A DNA stretch of 64,000 nucleotides from Rutpela maculata (Eukaryota; Arthropoda; Insecta; Coleoptera; Cerambycidae): NCBI GenBank assembly GCA_936432065.2, contig OW386292.2, positions 104,241,829-104,305,828 on the forward strand. The letters are read 5' to 3'. Each line of letters starts with the position of its first letter. Position 1 is the first letter of the stretch. Of the stretch, positions 30,816 through 43,004 are shown one piece after another. The position numbers and the translations under genes were made by a program. The notes beneath the pieces are model-generated. The model was not told the DNA's origin. It was given only the letters and a program-made list of their open reading frames with translations, and ran no database searches.

Positions 30816-32813
30816 ATGGATGCTCCACTTGTCATGAATCCTTCATATTTAACAGAGGCTGAGTTAGACTATGAACTTAGAATCAGAGGTGTAATTGGTA
30901 CTCGTAGGAAATTACAAGACAAGAAAATAGTGCTAAAAAGATTTTTAGAAAAGTCGAGTGGGGATATAAAGAAGTTAAAAGATCCAGATTTTGAGCTGGA
31001 CACAGAAAAAAATGTAATTGATTCAACTCTTATAGAACTCGAATCGATGATTCTAGATTTTTCAGCGACAGTAATTGATACTATGTACTTAGTTATATCT
31101 TCGCGTTTAGTTTCTTTGACATACAGGGTGGATCGATTTAAGGTTCCTGATGAACCACAGGAAATCAAAACTTTGTATACAGAATTTAAACAGGATAGTC
31201 AGATCGCGTGTTTGGAACTTGAGGCTAAACTGGCTAATAACGTTGTTAAAACGGTAGATTTAGATAATAGTGATATAGTCTTACCCTCAACCTCTGGTAA
31301 TAAAAAGTCAATACCAGTATATAAATGGAATATAAAATATGACGGCCGAACTAGTGTAAAAGCTTTCATAGAGAGAGTTGTAGAGTTGTCAAAAGCTCGT
31401 AACGTACGTTTTAGAGAACTTTGTGAGTCTGCAATAGACTTATTCGAAGGTCATGCTTTAATTTGGTACAGATCTGTTAGAGATAAGGTCACTTCTTGGG
31501 ATCAGTTAGTTAGCGAGTTGCACAGTACTTTCTTACCTTTAGAGTATAATGAAACTTTATTAGATGAGATTAAATCACGTAAGCAGGGGCGTAATGAGAA
31601 AGTAACTATATATGTTGCCACTATGCAAAACTTATTTAATAGATTAGTATCACCTGTTAGCGAGGCTGAACAGCTGAGAATTATTAGAAAAAATATTCTA
31701 CCAGTTTATGTTGAGCGGTTGGCTTTGGTTGATGTTAGGGATATTTGTGAACTAGTAACATTTTGCAGGAAAATCGACGATGCCTTGCAGGCTAAAAATA
31801 AATATTCGCCTCCAAGTGCAACAAACGCATTAGAGTCAGATTTAGCTTATGTTGAGAGTTCAGAACCGTCATCTTCGAAAAGGCAACATAAAGTTGTAAG
31901 AAAGAAATGTAAAACTTTTTCTAGTAAAAACTTAACTTTGTTTGATGAGGAGGTAATATCATTGGTTGATAGTGGCGCAAATATCACATGTTTAGGTTTG
32001 TTGTCCTTAAATTTATTGGACAAATATGAAATTAAACTTGACAAAAGTTTAAATAAAGTAGTCAAAACAGCAGACGGAAAAGCCCAGAGCATTACAGAGG
32101 TTTGCCAACTCCCAATATGCATTGACGGCATTTGCAAATTAGTTGATGTTCATGTAGTACCGTCGCTACGCTGCAGTTTGATATTAGGTAGTGATTTTTG
32201 CAAACTATTTTTTTTAACACTTAACTTTCAAGATAACACCTGGAACGTTTTTAGTGACGTCCACGATATTTTAATCAATGTAATTACCGAACCACCCGAA
32301 CAAAGTGAGTCAAGTTCAGAGGTCAAAATTAAGTTCACTAAGGCCCAAAATAAAGAATTAAATGAGACAGTAGATCTTTTTAAATCCTTATCTAAAGATA
32401 AACTTGGGCGAACACATTTAATGCAGGCACACATCGAGACCGGTGATGCTTTGCCGTTTAAAAAGCGACAATATAGATTATCCCCCTACATGCAGCAGCA
32501 CCTTAATGTAGAGTTGGACAAAATGTTACAGCAGGACGTAATAGAACCTTCTTTTAGTCCTTGGAACAGTCCAGTATTATTAGTTAAAAAGGGTAGTGGG
32601 GAATGGCGTTTTTACTTTGATGGTAGGGCGTTAAACGAAGTCACGAAAAAAGATTCATATCCGTTGCCTCTAGTCGACGACATATTAAAAATGTTAAGTA
32701 ATGCGAAGTTTATCTCTAGTGTGGACCTTAAGTCAGCTTTTTGGCAACTACCGCTAGATAACTCTAGCAAAGAGAAAACAGCTTTTTCCGTTCCGGGGAC
32801 AGGTCTGTTCTAA
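30816..32813 (+). pseudogene. Gypsy Gag-Pol, 5' part up to an in-frame stop
   Basis: The frame has 665 codons from the ATG at 30816. Residues ~1-165 are a charged N-terminal region. About 170-300 is a retrotransposon Gag core (WNIKYDGRTSVKAF, FEGHALIWYRSVRD, LPLEYNETLLDEI). No CCHC knuckle is visible; only KKCKTFS remains just before the protease, so a short deletion there is possible. The protease Asp motif is VDSGANITCLG (~385). Reverse transcriptase starts ~530, with WRFYFDGRALNE and motif A SVDLKSAFWQLPL. A TAA at 32811-32813 stops translation just before KVLPFGLANS. Everything else in the frame is intact, and downstream sequence stays in register. Confidence 0.9.
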
Positions 32814-35012
32814 TTTAAAGTTTTACCTTTTGGGCTGGCCAATTCGGCGCAGATTACCCAACGTTTAATGGACAGAATCTTCACCCCAGAACTTCAGCCT
32901 AAAGTTTTTGTATATCTAGATGACATAATTATAACTTCAAGTTCTTTTGATGAACACATAGCTTTGCTAAAAGAAGTGTATAAACAATTGTCACAAGCCA
33001 ATCTGACTGTTAATTTCCAAAAGTGTAAGTTTTTCAGAGAATCTCTGAATTATTTAGGTTTTGTGGTGGATGCGCAGGGTTTGAGAACCTCTAGCGAGAA
33101 AATCAAAGCTATGTTGGATTATCCGAGACCGGAAACAACAACACAAATTAGGCGTTTTGTAAGCATGTGTTCGTGGTATCGACGTTTCATTCCAAATTTT
33201 AGTACCTTGATAAGTCCGCTTAACGATCTGCTTAAGGGACGGAAAAAGAAACAGTCGACACCATGGAACGACAAAGCCGAGTCAGCTTTTAGGGAAATTA
33301 AACAAAGGTTAATTTCTGCTCCTATACTTGCGTCACCTGATTTTTCACAAGAATTTTGCATTCAGTCTGATAGTAGTGCGTTTGGCGTAGGCTCTGTGCT
33401 TACCCAAACAATACAGGGTGTTGAGAAAGTAATAGCTTACGCAAGTAGAAGTTTGTCGAGGGCCGAACGTAATTACTCAACATGTGAGAGAGAAATTTTG
33501 GGGGTATTACATGGAGTAGAGACTTTCGCCGGTTATGTACAGGGTGTTCATTTTAAGGTCATCACTGACCATTCGAGTTTAAGATATTTGAGTAAACTGT
33601 CGAATCCGACCGGGCGTTTGTCTCGATGGGCACTTAGACTCTCCATGTATGACTTTGAAATAATTCACAGAAAGGGTACTCTACACATAGTCCCTGATGC
33701 TTTATCGCGGTCAGTACCAGTAACAGAAATTGATACTTTGGGTATTTCGCTGGATAACCTCGAACCTTGGTATCTTAAGATGAGAGAGAGAATTATCAAA
33801 AATCCACATAAGTATCTTCAGTGGATGGTCAAAGATGGGTATCTTTTCAAACATACCAAGCGTAAAATAGTTTTGCGTACAAACATTTCAGAATGGAAAT
33901 TAGTAGTCCCTCTCGCAGAAAGGCATAAAGTTATAGTGGATTGCCACGAGAATGTAAATTCTGGGCATTTAGGCTACTATAAAACGCTACACAAAGTAGC
34001 CGAAGATTTTTATTGGCCTAAGATGCGAAAGGACATACTAAAATTAGTTCGAAAATGTGAAATATGTAGTAGAGAAAAGTCTCTGAATTCTCAGAGGTTT
34101 GGGCAAATGGGCGCAGAAAAGAAAGCTTCTTTTCCCTTTCAGTTTGTAGCGTACGATACTATGGGACCTTTTCCCAGAAGTACGAAGGGCAATAGGTTTT
34201 TATTAGTAGCAGTAGATTTTTTCTCTAAGTTTGTGCTAATGAAACCCGCGCGTGAAGCCACTTCAAAGGCTATCACGACTTTCCTTGAACAAGTATTTTT
34301 AACTTATGGTACACCACAAGTTTTGTTGCTTGATAATGCAATAGCACACACCAGCAACATATTCAATAGTTTTGTTAAGAAATTTAAAATTCCTAAGTTG
34401 TGGTACAGCTGTTTTTATCATGCACAAATCAACCACGTAGAGAGGACAAACCGCACGATTGGCACTATGATCAGAAGTTATCTCAAGGGCTCACATAAGA
34501 AATGGGACGAAAATATTGTAAATATTCAATCTGCAATTAATTCAGCCGTACACGAGGTGACCGAATTCAACCCGGCATTCCTAAATTTTGGGCGAAAGCC
34601 GCCTGTGACGGGTGATTATTATGACAACGTCGACGTTTCGGACTTGAGTGACCTTGGGGAAAACAGAAGATCATATGCCAATGAAATGGATAAACTACCT
34701 GAATTGTATCGTGATGTTCAAGTTAAGTTAAATACTGCGTATCAAAAGGTTGCCAAATATTATAACTTAAGAAAACGAGACAAAGTTTTCAAAGTTGGGG
34801 AAAAAGTCTGGCTCAGGAATATTGTGAAAAGTAACGCCGCAGAATTCTTTTCTGCTAAATTAGCTAATCGTTATGTACCATGCATTGTCAAGAAAGTATT
34901 GTCTAATGTTGCATATGAGCTGAACCACCTAGACGGAACTCCAGCTGGTACGTGGCATGTGTCGAAGCTCAAGCCATATTTGGGCTCGAACGCCAGCTTG
35001 CACGAGGTCTAG
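32814..35012 (+). CDS. Gypsy Pol, 3' part: RT palm, RNase H, integrase
   Basis: The register continues after the stop without a frameshift; the first ATG is at 32868. The RT catalytic box is VYLDDII (~residue 17 from that ATG). RNase H follows with IQSDSSAFGVGSVLT, STCEREILGVLHGVE and ITDHSSLRYL. Integrase has a zinc-binding HHCC region (NSGHLGYYKT...CEICSREK), then the core with Asp in VAYDTMGPF (~429), Asp in LLLDNAIAHTS (~487) and Glu in HVERTNRT (~523), a D-35-E spacing. The C-terminal domain ends with FKVGEKVWLRN and TWHVSKLKPYL, a GPY/F-like region. Only the upstream stop keeps this from being part of a complete polyprotein. Confidence 0.92.
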   Translation, partial: FKVLPFGLANSAQITQRLMDRIFTPELQPKVFVYLDDIIITSSSFDEHIALLKEVYKQLSQANLTVNFQKCKFFRESLNYLGFVVDAQGLRTSSEKIKAMLDYPRPETTTQIRRFVSMCSWYRRFIPNFSTLISPLNDLLKGRKKKQSTPWNDKAESAFREIKQRLISAPILASPDFSQEFCIQSDSSAFGVGSVLTQTIQGVEKVIAYASRSLSRAERNYSTCEREILGVLHGVETFAGYVQGVHFKVITDHSSLRYLSKLSNPTGRLSRWALRLSMYDFEIIHRKGTLHIVPDALSRSVPVTEIDTLGISLDNLEPWYLKMRERIIKNPHKYLQWMVKDGYLFKHTKRKIVLRTNISEWKLVVPLAERHKVIVDCHENVNSGHLGYYKTLHKVAEDFYWPKMRKDILKLVRKCEICSREKSLNSQRFGQMGAEKKASFPFQFVAYDTMGPFPRSTKGNRFLLVAVDFFSKFVLMKPAREATSKAITTFLEQVFLTYGTPQVLLLDNAIAHTSNIFNSFVKKFKIPKLWYSCFYHAQINHVERTNRTIGTMIRSYLKGSHKKWDENIVNIQSAINSAVHEVTEFNPAFLNFGRKPPVTGDYYDNVDVSDLSDLGENRRSYANEMDKLPELYRDVQVKLNTAYQKVAKYYNLRKRDKVFKVGEKVWLRNIVKSNAAEFFSAKLANRYVPCIVKKVLSNVAYELNHLDGTPAGTWHVSKLKPYLGSNASLHEV

Positions 35013-37225
35013 AACCATAAGCTCTGACATGCGTTTAGTACTCTTAAATTTTTGTATGCAGTGCAAGTCTCCAGAGATTAATTTTTAGTTCAGTATAGCT
35101 TAGGTCAACCTAGTCCCTTATTACGTATTTTCTTTGTACAGTTAGGTTAGTTCGCCCAAACAATATAGTTTAGTCAGGTTTAGTTTAGTTTGCCCACAAA
35201 GTTTGTTTTTACGATAAGAGTAAACAAACAATTTCCCAGTTAGATTTGGTTTGTTTTATCATACGTGAGAGTAGATAAACAAATTTCAGTTAGGTCAGGT
35301 CAGGTCAGGTCAAGTATGCTTTGGGACGCCAGGCATAAAAATATGCGTTGGGACGCCAAGCATATAATGTTCCAATGTTCTCACTACTAGAAAACGGAAC
35401 ATAATAAGTTTATTCTGAGGGCACAGTTTTAAATTTAGTTTAGTTCGAGCTCAGTCTCGACAGTTTAGTTGAGTTTCGTTTGTTTAATCATACGGCAGAG
35501 TAGGTAAACAAAAATTTTGGTTCAGTTTGGTTAGGGACGCCTAATAATAAAAAGCATTCCAAAAAATTTCCTTTATAAGGAAATGGAATAAATAAATTCA
35601 TTTTCGCGAGCACGAAAGTAAATTTAATTTAGAACGAGGCTAATCTCGTTGGTTTAGTTCGAGCCTAGCTCGAGCGACGTCTCAAATTTCAGTCAGGTCA
35701 AGTTAGTTAGGGTTATGTCTGAGTATTTACTCGACTTTCAACCCAAGTCTAGTTTGCGGTTTATTTCAAAAATTTATAGATTTTTCAGACCGAACTTTCA
35801 GTTCAGTTTAGTGAGGGTACCTTTGTACCAATTTAACACTTCGTGTTAACGAGAAGTTTGACTTGCAACCAATTTTCTCAGCCGCGAATCTTTAATGGTT
35901 CTAGAACCTCATTTTTTTTTGTAGGTTTATTTTGGCTTAGTTAGGTATAGTCAGGTTAGATTTATTGAGATAAGTTGTGATGAAGCGTCGCCGTATTCAA
36001 GGAATATTTGGACGCTGCCACAATAGTTAGTTAAGTTTAGTAGAGTACTCTAATAGTAACTTATTTTCGGTTAGGTTTAGCTTTACAGTTAGGTTTTAGG
36101 TTTAATTCGAGTGCGCGCTCACTTAGCTTTAGTAACGCTTAGGTTTAGTTCTTCCAGTTCAGTTTTTGAGTCAAGCACTCAATAGTGCATAACACCGCAC
36201 AAAAACTTAGCGACTTAAATTTTTTTTATACTGTATGCATCTACTGTGATACTTCTTGACAAGTGCAAGGATTTTAAATAGTTTTTTTTTTTATTTTTGT
36301 CGCTGAGAATATTATAGGGTGGTAGGGTGGAGGTTCTATAAATAGGGCCACATATAATGCGTAACTTCTAACTAGGCCGCATTAAAAAGCGATACACAAC
36401 ACCAAATATCAGCTTTAATAATCGTCAAACTTTTGGGTTTAGGTGACTTTTCACTGTCGATTAATTTCGCGCGAAGTCACACGTACAGACAGACATGGTT
36501 CTGCCTTGCGTTCTTTTAGTTTAGTTTAGTTTAGTTCGGTTTCGCAACTTGATGTGTATGGATTGGTGCATATCCATCTACACTATTGTAAATATTTTAT
36601 TTAAAATTTTATTTGCGAAATTTCGGGTTTGACGATGTTAAGAATTTTTAGATTAATCACAATTTATTTAACTTAGAGGATTTGAGCGAATACAATTAAT
36701 TTCTTTTCACTTTTCATCAAATGGACAATAGTCCGGGCACTTAGCGCGAAATATTTTTGAATACGCAGTTGAGATTTCTTTCTTGTAGTGGTATATTTTA
36801 GTTCGTGGTGGTTTTTAAGCATTTATGCGTAGTTGTAAAATTTATTTTACACGTGGTAGGTTGTATGGCTCTAGTCTATGGGCATACAAATTAGTTTACA
36901 AATTTTTTTTGAAAATTTGAACTTTGTGAGTTAGTCACCATTTAATTTGGGACTTAAATAATTTTTAAAATTATTTAGGTTCAGTTTAGACCACGTATAC
37001 GGGGTGTTTACCACTTTAGTCATTTTGGTTCAGTCATTTTGGGACTGCAAGAAAATATATCTCACACATTCAGAATATTTCAGTTTAGTACAGTTCATTT
37101 TTAGTACAGTTTGCCTTTAGTATAGTTTGATTTTGGTACAGTTTAGTTAGTTTGGTCAACTTAGAAAATTTTTCTTCTGGTAACAACTGATAGAAATATT
37201 TCAGCAAGCTAAAATATTTCTTCCG
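35013..37225 (+). other. Gypsy 2.2-kb 3' non-coding region
   Basis: No ORF of note and no env is present between the pol stop and the polypurine tract. The region is full of short words of the type TTTAGTTCAGT and TTAGGT, including a GGTCA array at ~35290-35320 and a (TTTAG)n run at ~36520. The style matches the leader, suggesting that these words are an element-wide feature. Confidence 0.7.
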
Positions 37226-37238
37226 GAGGAGAAGGGTG
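37226..37238 (+). promoter_or_regulatory. Gypsy polypurine tract
   Basis: GGAGGAGAAGGG is followed by TG and then the 3' LTR (TGTTACG at 37239), the normal position of the plus-strand primer. Confidence 0.7.
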
Positions 37239-39205
37239 TGTTACGTTCACATGGGAACTTTACATATTTTTATGAAATTCCTGTATAACACACCTAAAGA
37301 ACAAGAAACACTGTACAAGTATTTACCATCTCAGAGTTGTTTAGGCCCAGACATACTATTATCATGCACAATATGTTTAGGTTTAAGATTAATACCTTTT
37401 TGTATACTTTAATTTAAGCATAATTTGTTATCTATGTTAGCAGTTTTTGTCGACGACGCATTAACAATGGGGCTTGATATATATATTTCTACAAATAACG
37501 CGAAACCATCAATCACATTTAAATATGACTTTGCCAATTGAGTCTATCTTACACACATTACAGTGGGTAGTATAGTGGGTTGCATAGGAGTATGTCTACC
37601 CTAGATTTGCAAATCTAGTTATTTGATATCTAGAAGTTTCTGATTTATTATGATATGGCAGCATTAGTCTAATTGGAGGGGATCATACCTTATTTATTGT
37701 CACGGAGAGAGATTAAGTTTTAATTTCCAGTTCTGTGGCAGTTTAATCAGTTTCTCCTAAGTCACGATAATTAATTGAGCAAACACTTTGCTCCCTTTTG
37801 ATATTGTCGGGTTTTACTTTAGTGAAAATAACAGGAAAAGGTAACTAAAATTATTTGTCAATTTTATTTCTTCAATATTTGACGGCTCGAAGCCATACTT
37901 TCATTTCTGCCATTTTTATATCATAATTGTGTAATGATAGTCTCAGTTTCGCAAACACATATTAAACAAATTCTCTTTTCTTTTGAAAACGTAGGAGTTT
38001 TGCTGCCTTTTTTTAATTTAATTACGTTTTTTTAATTACGTTATTTAGTTACGCTATTTATTAACGTTACTTATTTACGTTATTTATTTAATTGATTTTA
38101 TTCAATTTTATAAATTATTTGTGGACACCACGTGGGTTAGTAGATTAACCTAGTCAAATCATCTGGAATCCACATGAACACGTTTCCGTGTAAGCAGATG
38201 GATATTCAATAAAATATGGAAATTACTTTGGTTCAGTTCAGTTTGCCAGGATAAATAAAAGTCTTATACAACTCATAACAATAGTCCATTAAGTATAGTC
38301 AATTTGAGGTCAAGTCAACTTTAGTTTAGTCAATACAGCAAAACACCAACGTATTCGAACAGGTGTCCGAGAGATCAAAGCACAGAGCCGCCCGAGTTAA
38401 TGAGGTCGCTGACAAAGATTGCCTGAGTTCATCGGAATCCATTTTGTAACGTCCATTCTTCCTGGGACCGGTGAGAAAGTGTTAAGTTATGATTTTCTCT
38501 AGTTAAGTTTTGTATCTTTATTGCATAAAGACATTTCATTTTCATCGATAAATATTTTTTTTATATGAAGTCATTAATTGCTTATCAAATTTTTTGTAAC
38601 CTAAAAAATTCAGTATTTCATTGCATTTGATTATTATTTTAAGAATTCAATAACGTCAGTATTATTTATATTGAACTAGTCTTAGTAATAATTCACGAAA
38701 TTAAATTTTTTATACTATAAGATTTTTGATAATTTTCTTTGACTATAACCACTTGAATTGTCTGAAATATAAAATTTTTGTCATCTTTGAGAATCCGCTT
38801 AAAATAAATTGTGATTTTTTTTATCTAAAACGCATCTTCTCATTTTATTTGTTTGTGTCTGTCTCTTGAGCGACCTAATCATTCCACAGCGGTTGGTTTT
38901 ATCACTCACAGGGTAGCTTAAAAAGCTCATAATTTTCTGTGGATGGCGCCCCTTTTAACATCTTAAATAAAAACTACCCCCCTGAGTGATAAGACAGACT
39001 GGTTTGGTATAAATATCGTGAAGATATTAATTTGCACTCTAACTCACCTAAAAGACAAAAAAAAGAAACGAATCCACGATCCAGCCACGCAATAATCAGC
39101 TGGCCGGTTCCACTTGCCCTTGCGTTTTGCCTAAATTTTATTTGAATTTTACCTTCACCGGTACTTCCAAGTTTAATTTTTGCAAAGCAAAAGGGTAATG
39201 TAACA
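37239..39205 (+). repeat. 3' LTR of gypsy element
   Basis: At 1,967 bp it is nearly identical to the 5' LTR. Visible differences include CATGGGAAC for CATGGAAAC at the start, GAGAGATC for GAGGATC, two extra C residues in ACCCCCC, and GTAACA for GAAACA at the end. Directly after it lies the TCTA target duplication. Confidence 0.95.
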
Positions 39206-39249
39206 TCTAGAAACACAAAAGTTAATATGCAAGCAAGGAGACTCACTTG

Positions 39250-40130
39250 TAAGACGTGCCTGCCGAAAGATATTAGTGATAGATATTAAATCAGAAAAAT
39301 ATTTTATAGATATTACAAATTGATGACTAAGATTTTCTTGCCAAATTCATGTGTAAATCTGGAACTGAATATTTTGTATTTCTAAGAATGCACAACGAGC
39401 ATCTGAACGGCTCCTAGGAAATTCCACCCTAAAAGATCGCAACAGAAGGAATCATCTTGAAAACTGGCTTGAAAAATTTCCAAAATTACCGAGCCATTAT
39501 TCCCGTACTGATACTCAAAAAGAATTTAGAGGATGGTGCCATAAAAAGTAAGAACAAATTGCATAAACTCTACATTCAGCAGTGTGCCACTGACATTGTG
39601 AAGTCCTTAAGTATCTACGACTTCAACGAAGTTATTGATTCTAAAAATATAGGGTTGTTTAAACCCCGTAAAGACCAGTGCGATATAAGCACCTCATATG
39701 AAGTTGGAAATTTTGATGTTGTTTCTAAGCTAGAATTTGAAAATCAAATAGCAAACAAGAGCACGAATTGAAAAAGAATATGATAAAGAACAAGCGATAC
39801 TAGGAAACTGTCACACTTTGACCATGGACTTACAAGCAGTCCAGCTTCCCCCCAAGCTATATGCTAATACATTTTATTATAAAACGAAGCTAAGAGTGCA
39901 CAATTCTACAATGTATAATTTAGCCTCCCATCAAAGCACAAACTTCGTTTGGCATAAGGTAAATGGTGATGTGAATGCGTCAGACAACTGTGGATATCAA
40001 AACAAAAACTGTATTTTATCTAACGCGTTCTTAACCTATGCGGTCAAAGAAAATAAAGTCATAGAACAAAAGTTTTTAATGAAGGGGCACAGCCAAATGG
40101 AATGTGACGCCGCACAGTGGGGCAAATAGC
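39250..40130 (+). pseudogene. Transposase remnant (DLQAV / GHSQMECD family)
   Basis: Pieces in order are: SERLLGNSTLKDRNRRNHLE and LPSHYSRTDTQKEFRGWC (~39400-39540), LFKPRKDQCDISTSYEVGN (39655 on), MDLQAVQLPPKLYANTFYY (39824), KTKLRVHNSTMYNLASH, QNKNCILSNAFL and KGHSQMECD (~40085). These are the conserved blocks of a widespread transposon-derived protein family with a DLQ and a GHTQMECD motif, probably the catalytic core of a DDE transposase. The 39457-39771 and 39818-40129 pieces are the longest open parts, with a break between. It ends where the foldback element begins. Confidence 0.65.
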
Positions 40131-40182
40131 TCATTTTTTGGACAAGCGATAATTCCCAAGCCTGGAATTAATGAAATTAAAT

Positions 40183-41693
40183 TTTTTTTCTTTTAAACTC
40201 TTCGTTATAAAATTGCCTTTAATTCTATCGAGCCCGAATTTTGAAATTTCAAAATTAAAGGACTTATATTTTGAAAGTAAATTAAAATTTTATCAAAAGA
40301 TTACTTAAAATTATAAAAAATTGTTACTTGGGGGGATTTTTTGGTTTCTAATCTCATTTCTGATCCCCAAATTTTCCGATTCAAAAAACCAAGATAGCGG
40401 ATCCAATATGGCGGCCATAATATTTTTTTAAATGAAATGTACATGCACAAACTGTTAAAAATTGTTACTTAGGACTTTTAAGGGTTTCTGATCGAGAATC
40501 TGAAATCTAAATTACGTAATATCGTAATCCAAAATGGCGAATCCAATATGGCGGCCATAATATTTTTTTAATTGACATGTAAATGCGCAAATTGTTAGGG
40601 GTTTTAGAGATTGCTGATCATGAACCTGAAGTCCAAATTACGTAATATCGAAATCCAAGATGGCGGATCCAATATGGTGTCCGTAAGTTAAAAAAGAATG
40701 ACAAATCAAGAAGGAAACTGTTAAAATTTGTTTTTCGGGGGTTTCGCAGTTTGCTAATCTCGTTTCGGATATTAAAATTTCGATATTTTGCAAACCAGAT
40801 AATTAAATTCAATATGGCTGCCATAAATTTTTAAAGAATTATGACGTACATGTGAAAATAGTTAAAAATTCTTACTTGCAGGTTTTTGCGATTGCTGACT
40901 ACGCATTCGTAATTTCGAATTCTAAGATGGCAGGTTCGAATATGCCATCTTATAAAAAAATGAGATAACCAATCAAAAATGTTGACATCTTTAAACCTAA
41001 TTTTTAATAATTTGCGTATGTACATTTCATTTAAAAAGATATTATGGCCGCCATATTAAATCCGCCATCTTGGATTACGATATTACATCATTTATACTTC
41101 ATATTCATGGTAGAAACCCTTAAAAGCCCTAAGTAACAATTTTTATCAATTTGAGTATGTACATCTCATTTAAAAATATATTATGGTCGCCATATTGGAT
41201 CCGACATCTTGGATTTCGATATTACGTAATTTGGACTTCAGATTCGTGATCAGCAATCTCTAAAACCCCCAAGTAACAATTTTTAACAATTTGCGCATTT
41301 ACACGTCAATTAAAAAAATATTATGGCCGCCATATTGGATTCACCATTTTACGATATTAAGTAATTTAGATGTCAGATTCTCGATCAGAAACCTTTAAAA
41401 GTCCTAAGTAACAATTTTTAACAGTTTGTGCATGTACATTTCATTTAAAAAATATTATGGCCGCCATATTGGATCCGCTATCTTGGTTTTTTGAATCGCA
41501 AAATTCGGGGATCAGAAATGAGATTAGAAACCAAAAAAAACCCACCAAGTAACAATTTTTTATAATATTAAACAATCTTTTGATAAAATTTTAATTTACT
41601 TTCAAAATTTAAGTCCTTTAATTTTGAAATTTCAAAATTCGGGCTCGATAGAATTAAAGGCAATAACGAGTTTAAAAAAAAATTTAAGTTGAC
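40183..41693. mobile_element. Large foldback element with internal ~150-bp repeats
   Basis: The left arm (40183 to about 40925) and right arm (about 40970 to 41693) are inverted copies over ~700 bp. For example, GCCTTTAATTCTATCGAGCC at ~40217 is mirrored near 41655. Each arm holds several direct repeats of a unit with AATATGGCGGCCATAATATT, TGTTAAAAATTGTTACTT and ATTACGTAATATCG, spaced ~150 bp. A local hairpin AAGATGGCA/TGCCATCTT lies near the centre at ~40925-40953. No ORF is present. It sits against the 3' end of the preceding transposase remnant. Confidence 0.85.
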
Positions 41694-43004
41694 CAAAATA
41701 ATATTTTCGTTTTATATCTACTTAACCTGTTTTGAACTAAAATATAATACATTTTGCATTTTGCGCATTTTTTTTACTGTTCTACTTCATTGTAAGTATA
41801 CCCAAATAATAAATTAAAGTAATTTAGTAACAATCGTAATCGTATGTGCGATCAAAAATAATATTCATAACTGTAATACCAAGTAAGTAACTTTAATACA
41901 AAAAAAATATTTCAATTTTGAATATTAACTATAGAAGTGGTTTAAGGTGTCCAAAAGGTCCATAACTTAACTCTATTCTACATCCATGATCGGCATTACA
42001 TTAAAGTAATTAATTAAAGAAAATTTACTGGCAGAATCTCGTACGTACGATCAAAAATAACATTTATAACTGCTGATATATTTATAACGTTCTAATATTG
42101 AATAAACACTACTGCACTGAAATTATCTTTCTTAACTAGTTAATATTTGTGATTCTGATGTTCATGAGACTTTAATGTTGAATAAATCTTATTAAATTGA
42201 AAACATATTATTTGACTTTTATTGAACCCTGGAATTAATCCACTGTTTACTACCTGAGCACAATAGTTTTAAACTGTTGTAAAGCTTTAACTGAATAACG
42301 TTATAATCTATATGGTAAATTTGCTTATATATTGGGAAAGGGCATTATTCCGAATTATGAAAAATAAAGCATTTATGGTAGGACGAATTCGAATTTTATG
42401 ATGGCCAGAATTAATTCCGTAAGTAAATTGAAATCTTGTTTTTTGTTTTAAAATTTAATTTGTAATATAAAGTTTACTATATCATATTTTTTGACTTACA
42501 ATGTTTTTTTTGGACTGTCTTTATTTGACTGTTTTCTGACTGTCTTGTGATAGTCTATTATTTATCATTTTTGGTTTATACAAGACAATGTCTTAATCCT
42601 GGAAGGAAAATTTAAAATATAAGTAATCTACCCACCTCTCCTGGTCTTCTTTTTCTGTATAAAGATATTCGATCACCATTTTGTTTCGCATTTTTTCTAA
42701 GTAATGATGGAATCTGGAATTTCATTTTTTGTCGCTGTAATGGTTTCCTGTTTGGTGGAGGGTTGAGCTGATGAACTCCATTATATCATAGCTTGGACGA
42801 CGTCCCAGAGTTCTTCGTCACCAAATGGCGCCTAACGTGGGGCGCCATTTGTGTAACTCTACCTTTGCCGGTTCTCAATAGTTATTTTCATAAGACCGTA
42901 TATTAACGCATAAGAGAAAAATTATCATTAAATAATATATTTTTGGATAACACTATAGAATGTAAGAAGAATAAATAATGGCTTGAAGGACAAAAAGGAA
43001 AAAA
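41694..43004. other. AT-rich gap with a primer-site-like sequence
   Basis: No gene is seen. TGGCGCCTAACGTGGGGC at 42826-42843 differs by one base from the primer-binding site common in insect gypsy elements and sits inside a short palindrome. It may mark the 3' edge of an old LTR to its left, but no LTR pair could be found. Confidence 0.35.

Larger units (their letters stand above)
27871..39209 (+). mobile_element. Near-complete Ty3/gypsy retrotransposon with 2-kb LTRs
   Basis: LTRs at 27875-29839 and 37239-39205 start TGTTACGTTCACATGG and end AATG(A/T)AACA. The flanking bases TCTA at 27871-27874 and 39206-39209 are a perfect 4-bp target duplication, so the element is 11,331 bp. Between the LTRs are a primer-binding-site candidate, ~975 bp of leader, one Gag-Pol frame (30816-35012, one stop), ~2.2 kb of non-coding sequence and a polypurine tract. 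No env is present. LTR pairs differ at about ten places by eye, so this is the youngest element in the window. Confidence 0.95.

Noticed and set aside
40390..41560. Regularly spaced repeats resembling a CRISPR array
   Set aside because: Units are ~150 bp, inverted about a centre and diverged; this is a eukaryotic foldback element, with no cas-like genes.
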